Assembly (NCBI GenBank): GCA_023480665.1
Contig: JAMCWR010000003.1
Coordinates: 36,508 to 100,507, forward strand
DNA length: 64,000 nucleotides
Source of the DNA: Gammaproteobacteria bacterium
GTDB taxonomy: Bacteria > Pseudomonadota > Gammaproteobacteria > UBA9339
Direction: 5' to 3'
Shown: one piece after another, positions 8,300 to 17,689 of the stretch
Layout of the letters: the number at the start of each line of letters is the position of its first letter
How positions within the stretch are numbered: position 1 is the stretch's first letter
The notes under the pieces: model-generated
Seen by the model: only the letters and a program-made list of their open reading frames with translations
The model's database searches: none
Told to the model about the DNA's origin: nothing
Program-made: the position numbers and the translations under genes

Positions 8300-9955
8300 T
8301 TACACAACTTGGTTTTTTAAGGTAACAGTGCGATTAAAAACCAAATGCCCTGATTTTGAATCATCGTCAACACAAAAATATCCTAACCGCTCAAACTGAA
8401 ATTTATCTTGAAGTTTTGCTATAGCTAAACTCGGTTCAACAAATACATTCTGAATTACTTTCAATGAATTTGGATTAAGCAAAGCTTGATAAGGCACAGC
8501 TTTTTCCTGCGCGGGATTTTCTACAGAAAATAACTTGTCGTACAGCCTAACTTCCGCTTGAATCGCTTGTTTTGCCGCCACCCAATGCACAGTGCCCTTC
8601 ACTTTCCGACCATCCGGCGCATTCCCACCGCGTGTTGCAGGATCATAAGTACAATGAATTTCAACAATTTCATTAGTTGCGGGATCTTTAATCACATCGT
8701 TACATTTGATGAAAAAAGCATAACGCAAACGTACTTCACGCCCCGGTGCTAACCTAAAAAAATCTTTGGCTGGATGCTCTTGAAAGTCGTCACGTTCTAA
8801 ATAAATTTCCCGCGAAAATGGTACTTTTCTTGATCCCATGGTTTGGTCATTTGGATGATTTAAAGCATCTAGTTCAATAGTTTCTGATTCTGGGAAATTA
8901 GTAATAATTACTTTTAGTGGTTTTGCAACAGCCATAACGCGCGGGGCTGTGCGGTTTAATTCTTCTCTAACACACTCCTCCAGGTAATTCATTTCTACAA
9001 TGCTTTCTTGTTTAGTTACGCCGATACGTTCACAGAAATTCCTGATCGCAGCAGCTGGAAAGCCTCGGCGCCTCAAGCCCACTAACGTCGGCATCCGTGG
9101 ATCATCCCAACCTGATACATGTTTTTCAGTTACAAGCTCTAGCAATTTACGTTTGCTCATTAATGTATAAGTCAAATTGAGGCGCGCAAATTCAATTTGT
9201 TTAGGATGAGAAGCAGTTTTTAATGCATCTAAAAACCAATCGTAAAGTGGCCGATGGTCTTCAAACTCAAGCGTACAAATGGAATGAGTAATATTTTCTA
9301 ATGCATCAGAAATACAATGCGCAAAATCATACATCGGATAAATACACCATTTATCATGGGTACGAGGATGAATAGCACGCCTAATTCGATATATAACTGG
9401 ATCCCGCAGATTCAAATTTGGCGCGGCCATATTAATTTTTGCGCGCAGTACTCGTGAACCATCGGCAAATTCCCCAGCACGCATTCGACCAAATAGATCT
9501 AGATTTTCAGCAACACTGCGCGTTCGATATGGGCTTTCTTTACCTGGGGCAGTCAAAGTGCCACGATAATCGCGCATTTCATCAGCAGTTAAATCGCAGA
9601 CAAAAGCTTGGCCTTGTTTGATCAATAATACTGCAAACTCATACATTTTTTCGAAATAATCAGAGGCATAATAAAGTCGATCTTGCCAATCAAAACCGAG
9701 CCAATGCACGATTTCAACGATCGAGTCAATATACTCGACATCTTCTTTTTCAGGGTTTGTGTCATCAAAACGCAAATTACAAGTGCCAGCATAATCTTGT
9801 GCCAAACCAAAATTTAAACAAATTGATTTAGCATGCCCGATATGCAAATAGCCATTCGGTTCTGGTGGAAATCTAGTTGCCACCTTACCAGCAAATTTCC
9901 CAGTATCATTATCTTCATCAATAATACGGCGAATAAAATTTGAGTTATTAGTCAT
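8300..9955 (-). CDS. glnS: glutaminyl-tRNA synthetase
   Basis: 551 residues, the normal length for bacterial GlnRS. The class I signature is [12 protein letters not shown] near residue 35, and the KMSKS-type loop is [11 protein letters not shown] near residue 265. DDTNPEKED lies between them, and the C-terminal beta-barrel anticodon domain starts near residue 340 ([11 protein letters not shown]). It charges tRNA-Gln with glutamine in the cytoplasm, so this organism uses the direct route at least in part. The gene is single, with about 36 bases to the downstream MFS start. Confidence 0.97.
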   Translation of the reverse strand: MTNNSNFIRRIIDEDNDTGKFAGKVATRFPPEPNGYLHIGHAKSICLNFGLAQDYAGTCNLRFDDTNPEKEDVEYIDSIVEIVHWLGFDWQDRLYYASDYFEKMYEFAVLLIKQGQAFVCDLTADEMRDYRGTLTAPGKESPYRTRSVAENLDLFGRMRAGEFADGSRVLRAKINMAAPNLNLRDPVIYRIRRAIHPRTHDKWCIYPMYDFAHCISDALENITHSICTLEFEDHRPLYDWFLDALKTASHPKQIEFARLNLTYTLMSKRKLLELVTEKHVSGWDDPRMPTLVGLRRRGFPAAAIRNFCERIGVTKQESIVEMNYLEECVREELNRTAPRVMAVAKPLKVIITNFPESETIELDALNHPNDQTMGSRKVPFSREIYLERDDFQEHPAKDFFRLAPGREVRLRYAFFIKCNDVIKDPATNEIVEIHCTYDPATRGGNAPDGRKVKGTVHWVAAKQAIQAEVRLYDKLFSVENPAQEKAVPYQALLNPNSLKVIQNVFVEPSLAIAKLQDKFQFERLGYFCVDDDSKSGHLVFNRTVTLKNQVV

Positions 9956-10174
9956 AGCTAGGAAGCATAGAAAACGCCTGCGCAGATGTCAAATTAATTG
10001 CGTGCTAAACGCCTATTTTTGTATTATGTAAGTAATTATAAAATCCACACGTTTGCATATTTTTTAATGCGTTGATTATAAACACAAATTATTTTACATT
10101 GTTATCGCTTACAGTTTTTGCTACCATTTTTTTAATTTTAGAATCAGTCATCGCAAAGAAAGAAAAAGCTTTTT

Positions 10175-11095
10175 ATGCAATATCGCCACATTTATCACGC
10201 CGGAAATTTTGCCGATGTTTTTAAACATTGTATATTAATTGCCTTAATTAATTTTTTACACAAAAAATCTAAACCTTTTTTATTTCTCGACACGCATGCT
10301 GGCATTGCTAATTATGATTTAACAACTCAAGCTGCAAGTGTTAATCAAGAATTCAGAACCGGAATTTTGCGTATCCTTGATCATGACACTTGCCCGCAGA
10401 CAGTAAAAATCTACCAAGATATCGTGCAAAAACAAAATCCAGATAAAAAATCTTTGCATTATTACCCAGGTTCGCCACAAATCGCATATTCTCTGCTCGA
10501 TAAACAAGATCAGATGGTATTGGTTGAATTACATACTGCAGATGCAAAAGCGCTAAAAAAAGTGTTTATGCATGATAAGCGCGTGGCAGTGCATCACGCC
10601 GATGGGTTTCAAAGTTTAAAAGCATTCTTGCCACCAAAAGTTTGCCGAGGTTTAATTTTAATCGATCCGGCTTATGAACAAAAAACAGATTTTAATAGCA
10701 TCATTGTTGCGTTAAAAATTGCAGCCAAACGTTTCCCGATTGGCATCTATCTAATTTGGTTTCCAATCAAAGACTACATCTTAGTAAATAACTTTTACCA
10801 AGAATTAACTATGTTGGATTTTAAAAATATCTTATGTGCAGAGTTAGCGCTCACCAAAAAAACCGAGCTCGATTTAGAAAATATTGCGCCTGCCACAAAA
10901 TCTTATTTTCAAAATAGATTAGCAAAACGCCAAGATTCAAACCTTGGATTAACCAATTGTGGATTAGTAATAATCAACCCGCCATGGCAATTTGAACTCG
11001 AACTTTCCACAATTACCACGTGGCTAAAAGATATGCTTTTTGTAGATGAATCTGCAAGCTCAAAAATCAGCTGGCTAAAAAAAGCTCCGACCTAA
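10175..11095 (+). CDS. rlmJ: 23S rRNA (adenine-2030-N6)-methyltransferase RlmJ
   Basis: 306 residues; E. coli RlmJ has 280. The N-terminal MQYRHIYHAGNFADVFKH signature is characteristic of the family. It is followed by FLDTHAGIANYDL (SAM-binding region) and the catalytic DPAYE motif near residue 165 (LILIDPAYEQK), equivalent to the DPPY-type motif of N6-adenine methyltransferases. It modifies A2030 of 23S rRNA. The gene converges with the L,D-transpeptidase gene, with two bases between the stops. About 70-120 bases upstream lies a copy of a motif also seen before the mla operon and the lipase gene. Confidence 0.95.
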   Translation: MQYRHIYHAGNFADVFKHCILIALINFLHKKSKPFLFLDTHAGIANYDLTTQAASVNQEFRTGILRILDHDTCPQTVKIYQDIVQKQNPDKKSLHYYPGSPQIAYSLLDKQDQMVLVELHTADAKALKKVFMHDKRVAVHHADGFQSLKAFLPPKVCRGLILIDPAYEQKTDFNSIIVALKIAAKRFPIGIYLIWFPIKDYILVNNFYQELTMLDFKNILCAELALTKKTELDLENIAPATKSYFQNRLAKRQDSNLGLTNCGLVIINPPWQFELELSTITTWLKDMLFVDESASSKISWLKKAPT

Positions 11096-11097
11096 AT

Positions 11098-11787
11098 TTA
11101 TGGCCTGACGATAACCTTCGTGCGATTATGACCAAGCTCAACAAATTCGCGATTTAACCATTCCGCATCTTCATAGAATAATCGAATACAACCATGGCTA
11201 GCATGATACCCAGGAACTGATGGGCTCGCATGCAATGCATATCCTCCATGAAAAAACATACAGTAAGGCATTGGCGCCCCACCTTCCCCAATTGGGAATT
11301 TTGACGACACACACCCAGGACCGCCTCGTGAAATAACATAAAAATTACCCATCGGAGAACGGCAACTGCTGCCAATATCTGGGCACCAACCCTGACCCCC
11401 TGAAACTGGCCCCCAATGCACCAAAGTTCCCATTGCATCGTAGGCACCAAAAGCATGGTCACTAAGATCAACAATAATTGTGGTTCGACCAAATGGGGCA
11501 ATTTGATGTGCAAATGGCGCAACCTGCAATAAATCAGTATCACCCAAGTTTGTTGGAATCGCAATCGTCATTCCTGGTTGCAAAGAAAGATTAATCCGAT
11601 TAACCCTGCGCACGATTTCCCTGCCCTCAGAATTCGGAAATAAACTTGACCAAGAATCGCCGCGTTTCGCTTTAATACAAAAATAACCAGGTTTTGAACA
11701 AAGTTGTTTACTGTAATATCGAGATGCAAAACTTGTATTAGAAAAGATTAGTAGTGTAACTATCACCGCAGAAACTATAATTTTCAT
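11098..11787 (-). CDS. L,D-transpeptidase (YkuD domain), exported
   Basis: 229 residues with an N-terminal signal peptide (about 1-21). Residues 30-75 look like a LysM-type peptidoglycan-binding motif (AKRGDSWSSLFP...NLSLQPGMTIAIP). The YkuD domain follows with the catalytic signature HASHGCIRL near residue 200, where Cys is the nucleophile, and HGGYALHAS upstream supplying the conserved His. Such enzymes form 3-3 cross-links or attach lipoproteins to murein in the periplasm. There is also a PYCMFFHGGY segment typical of the family. It is followed upstream by an intergenic region with three hairpins. Confidence 0.9.
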   Translation of the reverse strand: MKIIVSAVIVTLLIFSNTSFASRYYSKQLCSKPGYFCIKAKRGDSWSSLFPNSEGREIVRRVNRINLSLQPGMTIAIPTNLGDTDLLQVAPFAHQIAPFGRTTIIVDLSDHAFGAYDAMGTLVHWGPVSGGQGWCPDIGSSCRSPMGNFYVISRGGPGCVSSKFPIGEGGAPMPYCMFFHGGYALHASPSVPGYHASHGCIRLFYEDAEWLNREFVELGHNRTKVIVRP

Positions 11788-11946
11788 GTTATATCCTTAT
11801 TTAAAATTCAATATCCGCTAAAAGTAAAAATTATATAAAATTATTTAGAGAAATGCTATTTAATTAATTTTTATCTAGCAGTTCTCGCAATTATTTTATG
11901 TGTAAAAATAAACCATTATGGAAAAAATTTTGCGCGATGGGGGTTT

Positions 11947-11980
11947 GTTAAGGTTAAGAATCGCGATTCTTAACCTTAAC
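11947..11980. repeat. 34-bp perfect palindrome
   Basis: The 17 bases starting GTTAAGGTTAAGAATCG are followed directly by their exact reverse complement. It would form a hairpin with almost no loop or a symmetric protein-binding site. It lies between the L,D-transpeptidase promoter region and the lipoprotein gene. Confidence 0.75.
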
Positions 11981-11985
11981 TGCAA

Positions 11986-12004
11986 GCGCGAATTTATTTC
12001 GCGC
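11986..12004. repeat. short GC-rich hairpin
   Basis: GCGCGAA and TTCGCGC pair around a five-base loop. It is the second of three consecutive inverted repeats in this gap. Confidence 0.55.
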
Positions 12005-12022
12005 GCCGCATCAAAACAAGGA

Positions 12023-12064
12023 AGCAATTCCCGCTAAGTTTTAGCGGGAATTGCTGGTTTTTAT
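12023..12064 (+). terminator. strong hairpin followed by T-rich tract
   Basis: A perfect 13-bp stem (AGCAATTCCCGCT with its complement) with a seven-base loop is followed by GGTTTTTA. It looks like a rho-independent terminator. No plus-strand gene ends nearby, so it may end an unannotated small RNA or act as an attenuator before the lipoprotein gene at 12137. Confidence 0.55.
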
Positions 12065-12136
12065 CGAATTTACTGCTTGACTTTTTAGCTATCAATTCGC
12101 AATATATAAGTTCAACAATCAAAAAGGAGGATTTTT

Positions 12137-12364
12137 ATGCGCTTTACAAAGCTTATTATCTGTATGGCATTAGTTTTGGGATTAACAGCATGTAGCGACA
12201 TGAAAGGACGCGATGTAGGCACTCTTACTGGCGCTGGCGTTGGTGCAGCTGTTGGCAGTACCCTTGGTGGTGATGCTGCAGGAAGCGCGCTTGGCGCTGC
12301 TGGCGGTGCTGTAGTTGGCGGTATCGTTGGCCATCAAGTTGGCAAAAGCATGGAAAAACAATAA
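12137..12364 (+). CDS. small glycine-zipper lipoprotein
   Basis: 75 residues with a very good ribosome site (AAGGAGG). It has a lipoprotein signal peptide with lipobox LTAC, the Cys being residue 19. The mature part is a glycine-zipper (GTLTGAGVGAAVGSTLGG... GAAGGAVVGGIVGHQVG), two Gly/Ala-rich helices as in OsmB/SlyB-like and Rickettsia 17-kDa-like proteins. It is probably anchored in the outer membrane and may affect envelope stability. A hairpin at 12384-12424 follows the stop. Confidence 0.85.
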   Translation: MRFTKLIICMALVLGLTACSDMKGRDVGTLTGAGVGAAVGSTLGGDAAGSALGAAGGAVVGGIVGHQVGKSMEKQ

Positions 12365-12383
12365 TCCATAATCTATCTTAAAA

Positions 12384-12424
12384 GATTCGCAGATACTAAA
12401 AGCTGTGCTAAGTATCTGCGAATC
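12384..12424 (+). terminator. hairpin between lipoprotein gene and dcd
   Basis: A perfect 14-bp stem beginning GATTCGCAGATACT with a 13-base loop, followed by ACGTTTTAG. It is likely an intrinsic terminator or attenuator, as dcd starts 18 bases later. Confidence 0.6.
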
Positions 12425-12441
12425 ACGTTTTAGAGACCGCG

Positions 12442-12948
12442 ATGATTCTAACTAAAGAAAGCATTTTAAAAGAAATTCATAACAAACGAATCAAAGTTGA
12501 GCCGTTTGTATTAGAAAATGTTGGCCCAGGCTCTTTAGATTTAACCTTATCAAATGAATTCCGCACTTTTAAAAAAATTCACAATATCGTCGAAATCAGT
12601 GAGCATTCTGATTTTACCAATCTAACAAATCTTGAAAAAACTGATGATTATTTTGTGATTATGCCTGGTGAAAGTGTGTTTGGCATCACAGTGGAAAGAA
12701 TCACTTTACCACCAGATATTTGCGGTTGGCTCGAAGGGCGCAGTACCTTTGCCCGCTTTGGCTTGATGGTACATATCACCGCCTCTTATATCCAACCCGG
12801 TATAGACAATCGTCAAGTTTTAGAAATGTTCAATGCTAGCCAAATCCCTCTTGCTATAAAAAGTGGCTTAAAAATTTGTCAATTTATCTTTGAAAGATGC
12901 GAAGGATCGGCCGTGTATCAAGGACGCTATAAAAACCAACAGCTTTAG
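12442..12948 (+). CDS. dcd: dCTP deaminase
   Basis: 168 residues, shorter than the 193 of E. coli Dcd but with the full trimeric dUTPase-fold core. N-terminal NVGPGSLDLTLSNEF (near residue 30) and EGRSTFARFGLMVH (near residue 95) are the nucleotide-binding signatures. PGIDNRQVLEMFN (near residue 120) carries the catalytic Glu. It converts dCTP to dUTP plus ammonia for thymidylate synthesis. The C-terminus is YQGRYKNQQL, like the QGxYxxQ ending of the family. Its stop and that of the convergent S9 peptidase are one base apart. Confidence 0.92.
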   Translation: MILTKESILKEIHNKRIKVEPFVLENVGPGSLDLTLSNEFRTFKKIHNIVEISEHSDFTNLTNLEKTDDYFVIMPGESVFGITVERITLPPDICGWLEGRSTFARFGLMVHITASYIQPGIDNRQVLEMFNASQIPLAIKSGLKICQFIFERCEGSAVYQGRYKNQQL

Positions 12949-12949
12949 T

Positions 12950-14986
12950 TTATTTAGATAAACCTCGAATGAAATTTTTCCCAGCCATAATTGAAAAATT
13001 TGCGCCTTGAAAATCTCTGCCAATTGGCTCTGCACGTCCACCAAGATTTTCCGCAAGAAATTGCTCGATAATCGCCATAGATGAAATCATGTTTGGCTCA
13101 CGCACAAAGCCATGCCCTTCATCATGATACAAAACATAAGTAACAGGAATATGTGCATGTTGCATTCGCGCTACAATTTGTTCTGATTCAGCCTTCTTTA
13201 CTCGTGGATCATGCTCACCGTGCAAAATTAACAGTGGTTTTTTAATCCGAGCAGCATAGGTGAGTGGCGAGCGCGTCGCTAAAAATTTTCTGCCTTCTTC
13301 ACTATCAATATCACCAACACGCTGACGAAAAATTGCTAAATCTGGTTTCCAGTATTCCGGGATAGTTTTAATTAAGGTAAATAAATTTGATGGGCCAACA
13401 ATTGAGACACCGCAATTAAAAACATCTGGAGTAAAAGTTAACCCAACCAATGTTGCATAACCGCCATAACTCCCGCCCATAATTGCAATCTTTTGTGGAT
13501 CAGCAATTTTTTGCTTAATTGCCCAATTTACTGCATCGATTAAATCGGTATGCATTTTACCGCCCCACTCTTTATTACCAGCATTAATAAAAAGTTTTCC
13601 AAAACCAGGGGTTGAACCACGATAATTAACGCTTAACACCGCATAGCCTCGATTAGCCAGCCATTGATGTATTCGACTTAATCCCCATGAGTCCCTATCC
13701 CACGGCCCACCATGCACAAATAAAACCATACTTTTTGTTTTAGCTAATGAATTTTTTGGCAAAGACAAATAACCCACCAAATTTAATCCGTCTCGAGATT
13801 TAATTATTACAGGCTGCATCGGCACAAATGGTTGATTTATATATTGAGGAAAAGTAGTAAATAAAAAACTCAAGCTTTTTGGTGTATTTGTTTTGGGGTC
13901 GCGCTCATAAAGATAATAACGGCTTGGTTTTGTATCGCTATAATATCGAACCAACCATTTATCATCAACAAGTGTGCGATCGGTAATTTCAAAATCACCA
14001 TAATTTGCAGCCCTTAAATAAGCAAAATCTGTTTGAATACGTTTATCTAATACACTCCAAGATGGTTTGAGGTATTCTGTTGCATAGCCTTGTAGTGTCA
14101 ACTCAAATGGATGAAACAAAGTGCTCGTGATGTCGGTTTTTGGATCTTCTGCAATTAACGTTTTTTGCTTGTTTGAAAAATCAATTGCATAAATCGCGGC
14201 AAAATTCCGATCTTGGCTGTCGACCTGGTAAGCAATTGTACCGGCACGATTAAACCCAATAAAACCACTTGAAAGTATGTCTTCAAAGCGCACGCGCGCA
14301 TAAAACTGCCATTTATCATTTTTATCTTTGAAAAAATACTCCTGGGTATTGTCATCAGCTGGACGCCTTGCAATCCTAAGATTAAGTTTTTCATCAGCCA
14401 CATAGTCGATAAAACGATCGTTGGTTTCGATTAATTTCAGTTTGCCAGAAGTAATATTTAACCGATAAACATCGTGCCATTTTGAGTTTCGGTTGTTTAA
14501 TCCAATTAATATTTCATCGGGAAAAATCATGCTAGTCTTGATTAATTCAGCTCTAGTTTTTAAAAATGGAGTTAAATCTTTTTCTTGGCCTGAATTTAAA
14601 TCAACACGATAAAGATGAAAATCCTCATCACCGTCAGTATCTTGAAAATATAAAATGAATTTTTGATTCAAAGCCCAAAAATATTCACGAATATTACGCT
14701 TTTTTTCCTGAGTAAGAGGTTTTGCGCTGGCAAGGTCATGGCTATCTGCCACCCAAATATTTAACACACCTTTTACCGGCGCTAAAAAAGCCAAGTATTT
14801 ACCATCAGGGCTAAGCACAGGATTAACTCTTGCTGGATTACTAAACAATACATTGCGTGGAATTAAAGGTATTGTGTTTGGGTCTGTTGATTTATTTACA
14901 ACTGCAATTGCCTCAAAGCTCAGCAAAATCAAGCAATAGCAAAATATTACTTTAATAAACAAAATATTTTTAAATCTTTTTGGCAA
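12950..14986 (-). CDS. S9 prolyl-oligopeptidase family exopeptidase, exported
   Basis: 678 residues, starting with TTG at 14986 behind AAGGTGA; no ATG is available nearby. A signal peptide occupies about residues 1-28. Residues 40-400 form a beta-propeller with TolB/WD-like repeats (PVLSPDGKYLAFLAP at the start). The C-terminal alpha/beta hydrolase has the nucleophile in GGSYGGYATL near residue 510, Asp in HGEHDPRV near residue 595 and His in DEGHGF near residue 630. The family cleaves dipeptides or acylated residues from short peptides. A periplasmic peptide-scavenging role is likely. Confidence 0.9.
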   Translation of the reverse strand: MPKRFKNILFIKVIFCYCLILLSFEAIAVVNKSTDPNTIPLIPRNVLFSNPARVNPVLSPDGKYLAFLAPVKGVLNIWVADSHDLASAKPLTQEKKRNIREYFWALNQKFILYFQDTDGDEDFHLYRVDLNSGQEKDLTPFLKTRAELIKTSMIFPDEILIGLNNRNSKWHDVYRLNITSGKLKLIETNDRFIDYVADEKLNLRIARRPADDNTQEYFFKDKNDKWQFYARVRFEDILSSGFIGFNRAGTIAYQVDSQDRNFAAIYAIDFSNKQKTLIAEDPKTDITSTLFHPFELTLQGYATEYLKPSWSVLDKRIQTDFAYLRAANYGDFEITDRTLVDDKWLVRYYSDTKPSRYYLYERDPKTNTPKSLSFLFTTFPQYINQPFVPMQPVIIKSRDGLNLVGYLSLPKNSLAKTKSMVLFVHGGPWDRDSWGLSRIHQWLANRGYAVLSVNYRGSTPGFGKLFINAGNKEWGGKMHTDLIDAVNWAIKQKIADPQKIAIMGGSYGGYATLVGLTFTPDVFNCGVSIVGPSNLFTLIKTIPEYWKPDLAIFRQRVGDIDSEEGRKFLATRSPLTYAARIKKPLLILHGEHDPRVKKAESEQIVARMQHAHIPVTYVLYHDEGHGFVREPNMISSMAIIEQFLAENLGGRAEPIGRDFQGANFSIMAGKNFIRGLSK

Positions 14987-15074
14987 ACGGAATCACCTTA
15001 ATCAAAATAAATCATTTTTTCTAAAATTTGCTATACTTTATATATAATAAAACTATATAACATGTGAATAAATT

Positions 15075-15689
15075 ATGCAAAACTCAAAAATTAACAACAT
15101 CATCTTTGATCTCGGCGGGGTATTAATTGATTGGGACCCGCGCAATGTCTATAAAAAAATCTTCAGCTCAGAAACTGAAATGGAAGATTTTTTAACAAAT
15201 GTCTGCAATACAGAATGGGTACTGAAACAAGATGCCGGACAAACGCTCGAAGAAGGCACAAAAATGCTCTGCGCCCTACACCCTGATAAATCGGAATTAA
15301 TAGAAGCCTACTACCAGCGCTGGCACGAAATGATCAATGGCGAAATTTCAGGAACCGTGGAAATTCTTAATCAATTAGAAGAACGAAAATTTAAACTTTA
15401 TGCGCTAACAAATTGGTCGCGTGAAACTTTCCCCTATGCTAAAAATAAGTTTAAATTTTTACATACATTTTTGGATATTGTAGTTTCGGGTGAAGAAAAA
15501 ATTATCAAACCAAACAAAAAAATATACGAAATTTTATTAACCAGGAATAACTTAAAAGCCAACGAGTCTGTATTCATTGATGATAATATAGCCAACATCG
15601 AAGCCGCAAAATCTCTCGGGATTACCGCCATTCAATTCATATCAGCGCCAAAACTAGCAAAGGATTTACAAAAAATCGGGGTACTTTAA
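15075..15689 (+). CDS. HAD-superfamily hydrolase, subfamily IA
   Basis: 204 residues. HAD motif I is IIFDLGGVLIDWD (nucleophile Asp; the second Asp is replaced by Gly, as in YihX-like and related members). Motif II is ALTNWS, motif III is the Lys in KPNKKIYE, and motif IV is FIDDNIANIEAAK. The G-G-V variant is typical of YihX/alpha-glucose-1-phosphatase-like and epoxide-hydrolase N-domain-like HADs. It probably dephosphorylates a small sugar phosphate. It is transcribed alone ahead of the mla operon. Confidence 0.85.
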   Translation: MQNSKINNIIFDLGGVLIDWDPRNVYKKIFSSETEMEDFLTNVCNTEWVLKQDAGQTLEEGTKMLCALHPDKSELIEAYYQRWHEMINGEISGTVEILNQLEERKFKLYALTNWSRETFPYAKNKFKFLHTFLDIVVSGEEKIIKPNKKIYEILLTRNNLKANESVFIDDNIANIEAAKSLGITAIQFISAPKLAKDLQKIGVL

Positions 15690-15702
15690 TTGGTGAAATT
15701 AT

Positions 15703-15752
15703 AACTCTTTGATTTTAAACGAAATTTATTTTACATGTTTTTAGGTTTCTCC
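15703..15752. promoter_or_regulatory. conserved AT-rich motif before the mla operon
   Basis: The element AACTCTTTGATTTTAAACG followed by an AT-rich stretch and TTTTACATGTTTT recurs nearly identically at 35929-35970 and more loosely at 10054-10103, each time 70-170 bases before a plus-strand gene. TTGATT and TACATG are 17 bases apart, so it could be a promoter type or a regulator site. Confidence 0.4.
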
Positions 15753-15823
15753 ACGCTTTTGATTTATGGTTGTGTAAACCTAAGATTTATAAGATAATAT
15801 TCCTTCAAAGGGAAATCTCAATT

Positions 15824-16936
15824 ATGAACTTTCGGATCGAAACAACAACTTCAGGGACTTTGAAGTTCATTTTTTCAGGGCGGCTTGATAGCAACACTGT
15901 TGCTAAACTTTGGCAAACCTGCCTTGCAGCTTTAACCAAATATCGCCCAAAAATTTTAGTTCTAGAGCTCAAAGAAGTTAGCTATTGTGACGGCGCAGGC
16001 ATCGCCTTGATCCTCATGCTCAACAAACAACAACTCAAAGCAAACAAAGTCTGTGAAATTAACAACCTAAAATCAGATTTTAAAAAACTTTTAGATTATA
16101 TCGAACGCCAAACTGAAGAAGCTACTACCCAGGAAATTGCCACAGAAAGTCTGCCACAACATCTAGGGCATGTTGCGGTTGATACAATTAAAGACTTTCG
16201 CGACAACATTATTTTTCTCGGAAGCTTATCTTATCATTTATTTACCATCCTCCTGAATCCAAAAAAATTACGTTGGCGAGATTATTGGCGGATCGTAGAA
16301 GATACCGGCCCAAGAGCATTTCCAATTATTGCGCTAATAGGATTTTTAATCGGCTTAATTTCCACCTTTCAAGCTGCGCCATCATTCAAAGAATTTGGGG
16401 TGCAAATTTACTTGGTAAATCTAGTAGGACTTGGATTAGTTAGAGAAATGGGACCGCTACTCACCTCGGTATTGCTCTCTGGCCGCACTGCTTCATCATT
16501 TGCCGCAGAAATTGGCACAATGAAAATAAACGAAGAAATTAATGCATTAAATACCATGGGACTTGACCCAGTACGTTTTTTAGTAGTACCAAGAATTCTT
16601 GCTACAATGACTGTAACCGTAATCTTAGAAGCCTTCATGATTTTATTCGGCTTAATTGGCTGTTATGTGGTAATGACAACACTTGGTTACACTTTTCACG
16701 CTGTGATAAATCAATTGCATCAAGCGATTGATACAAAAGATTGCATTGGTGGCATTATAAAAGTATTTTTCTTTGGCATTGTTATCGCTGGAGTTGGCTG
16801 TTTGCACGGCCTAAAAACTCGCTTTGGTGCACAAGCAGTCGGCCGTTCTACTACGCAAGCAGTGGTTAGCAGTTTAATTATGCTAGTTATTGTTGACGGC
16901 ATTTTTGCGGTTATTTACTACGTTTTAGGTGTCTAA
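15824..16936 (+). CDS. mlaE: STAS-MlaE fusion: permease of an Mla/Mce lipid ABC transporter
   Basis: 370 residues from ATG at 15824, preceded by AAAGGGA; a longer frame to 15770 lacks a ribosome site. Residues 1-95 form a STAS domain (MlaB-like; VLELKEVSYCDGAGIALIL). Residues 120-370 are the MlaE/YrbE permease with GLISTFQAAPSFKEFG and REMGPLLTSVLLSGRTASSF, the conserved permease signature. In E. coli MlaB and MlaE are separate proteins; here they are fused. The complex moves phospholipids between outer and inner membrane. It is the first gene of a four-gene operon with mlaF, mlaD and a lipoprotein. Confidence 0.9.
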   Translation: MNFRIETTTSGTLKFIFSGRLDSNTVAKLWQTCLAALTKYRPKILVLELKEVSYCDGAGIALILMLNKQQLKANKVCEINNLKSDFKKLLDYIERQTEEATTQEIATESLPQHLGHVAVDTIKDFRDNIIFLGSLSYHLFTILLNPKKLRWRDYWRIVEDTGPRAFPIIALIGFLIGLISTFQAAPSFKEFGVQIYLVNLVGLGLVREMGPLLTSVLLSGRTASSFAAEIGTMKINEEINALNTMGLDPVRFLVVPRILATMTVTVILEAFMILFGLIGCYVVMTTLGYTFHAVINQLHQAIDTKDCIGGIIKVFFFGIVIAGVGCLHGLKTRFGAQAVGRSTTQAVVSSLIMLVIVDGIFAVIYYVLGV

Positions 16937-16939
16937 AAA

Positions 16940-17680
16940 ATGGATCGACAGCCAATTATTCAAGTGCAAAAATTAGTAGCTCGCTACGACAGTAGAACTA
17001 TTCTGGAGAATATCAGTTTTGATATTTATCCTGGCGAAATTTTTATGATCATTGGCGGCTCTGGTTGTGGTAAAACTACTTTACTTAATCATATGATTGG
17101 TCTGCTAGACCCGTACGCAGGAAATGTAATAGTTGAGGGCCTCGGTATAACTAATGCAACTGCCGATGAACGCTTAGCCGTTTTAAGGAGAGTTGGGGTG
17201 CTTTACCAAAGCGGTGCTTTATTCGGTTCAATGACACTACTTGGAAATGTGCAATTGCCACTTGAAGAATTAACTGAATTACCTAAGGATGCAATTAAAG
17301 AAATAGCACAAAATAAATTAAAGATGGTCGGTCTCGGTGAATTTGGGGATTATATGCCAGCAGAAGTTAGCGGCGGTATGCAAAAACGCGCGGCCATTGC
17401 CAGAGCCATGGCGCTTGATCCTAGTATTTTATTTTTAGATGAGCCATCGGCAGGGTTAGATCCGATTATCGCCTCAGAACTTGATCAGCTTATAGTAAGC
17501 CTATCACATACACTTGGCATTACGTTTGTGATTATTTCCCATGATCTTGAAAGTATCTATAATATTGCAGAGCGAGTAATCTTGTTGCACCAAGGACAAA
17601 TTATTGCTAGCGGTGATCCGCATCAAATGCAGCAGCATAGCAATCCATTTGTCAGAAAATTTTTTGAGCGAAGGGTATAG
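16940..17680 (+). CDS. mlaF: Mla/Mce-type ABC transporter ATPase
   Basis: 246 residues, starting three bases after the permease stop. Walker A is GGSGCGKTT near residue 38, the signature motif is EVSGGMQKRAAIARA near residue 145, Walker B is ILFLDEPSAGLD near residue 167, and the H-loop is IISHDLES. SGGMQKR rather than SGGQ is typical of MlaF/Mkl ATPases. It energises lipid transport on the cytoplasmic side. Confidence 0.93.
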   Translation: MDRQPIIQVQKLVARYDSRTILENISFDIYPGEIFMIIGGSGCGKTTLLNHMIGLLDPYAGNVIVEGLGITNATADERLAVLRRVGVLYQSGALFGSMTLLGNVQLPLEELTELPKDAIKEIAQNKLKMVGLGEFGDYMPAEVSGGMQKRAAIARAMALDPSILFLDEPSAGLDPIIASELDQLIVSLSHTLGITFVIISHDLESIYNIAERVILLHQGQIIASGDPHQMQQHSNPFVRKFFERRV

Positions 17681-17689
17681 GTATAATAA

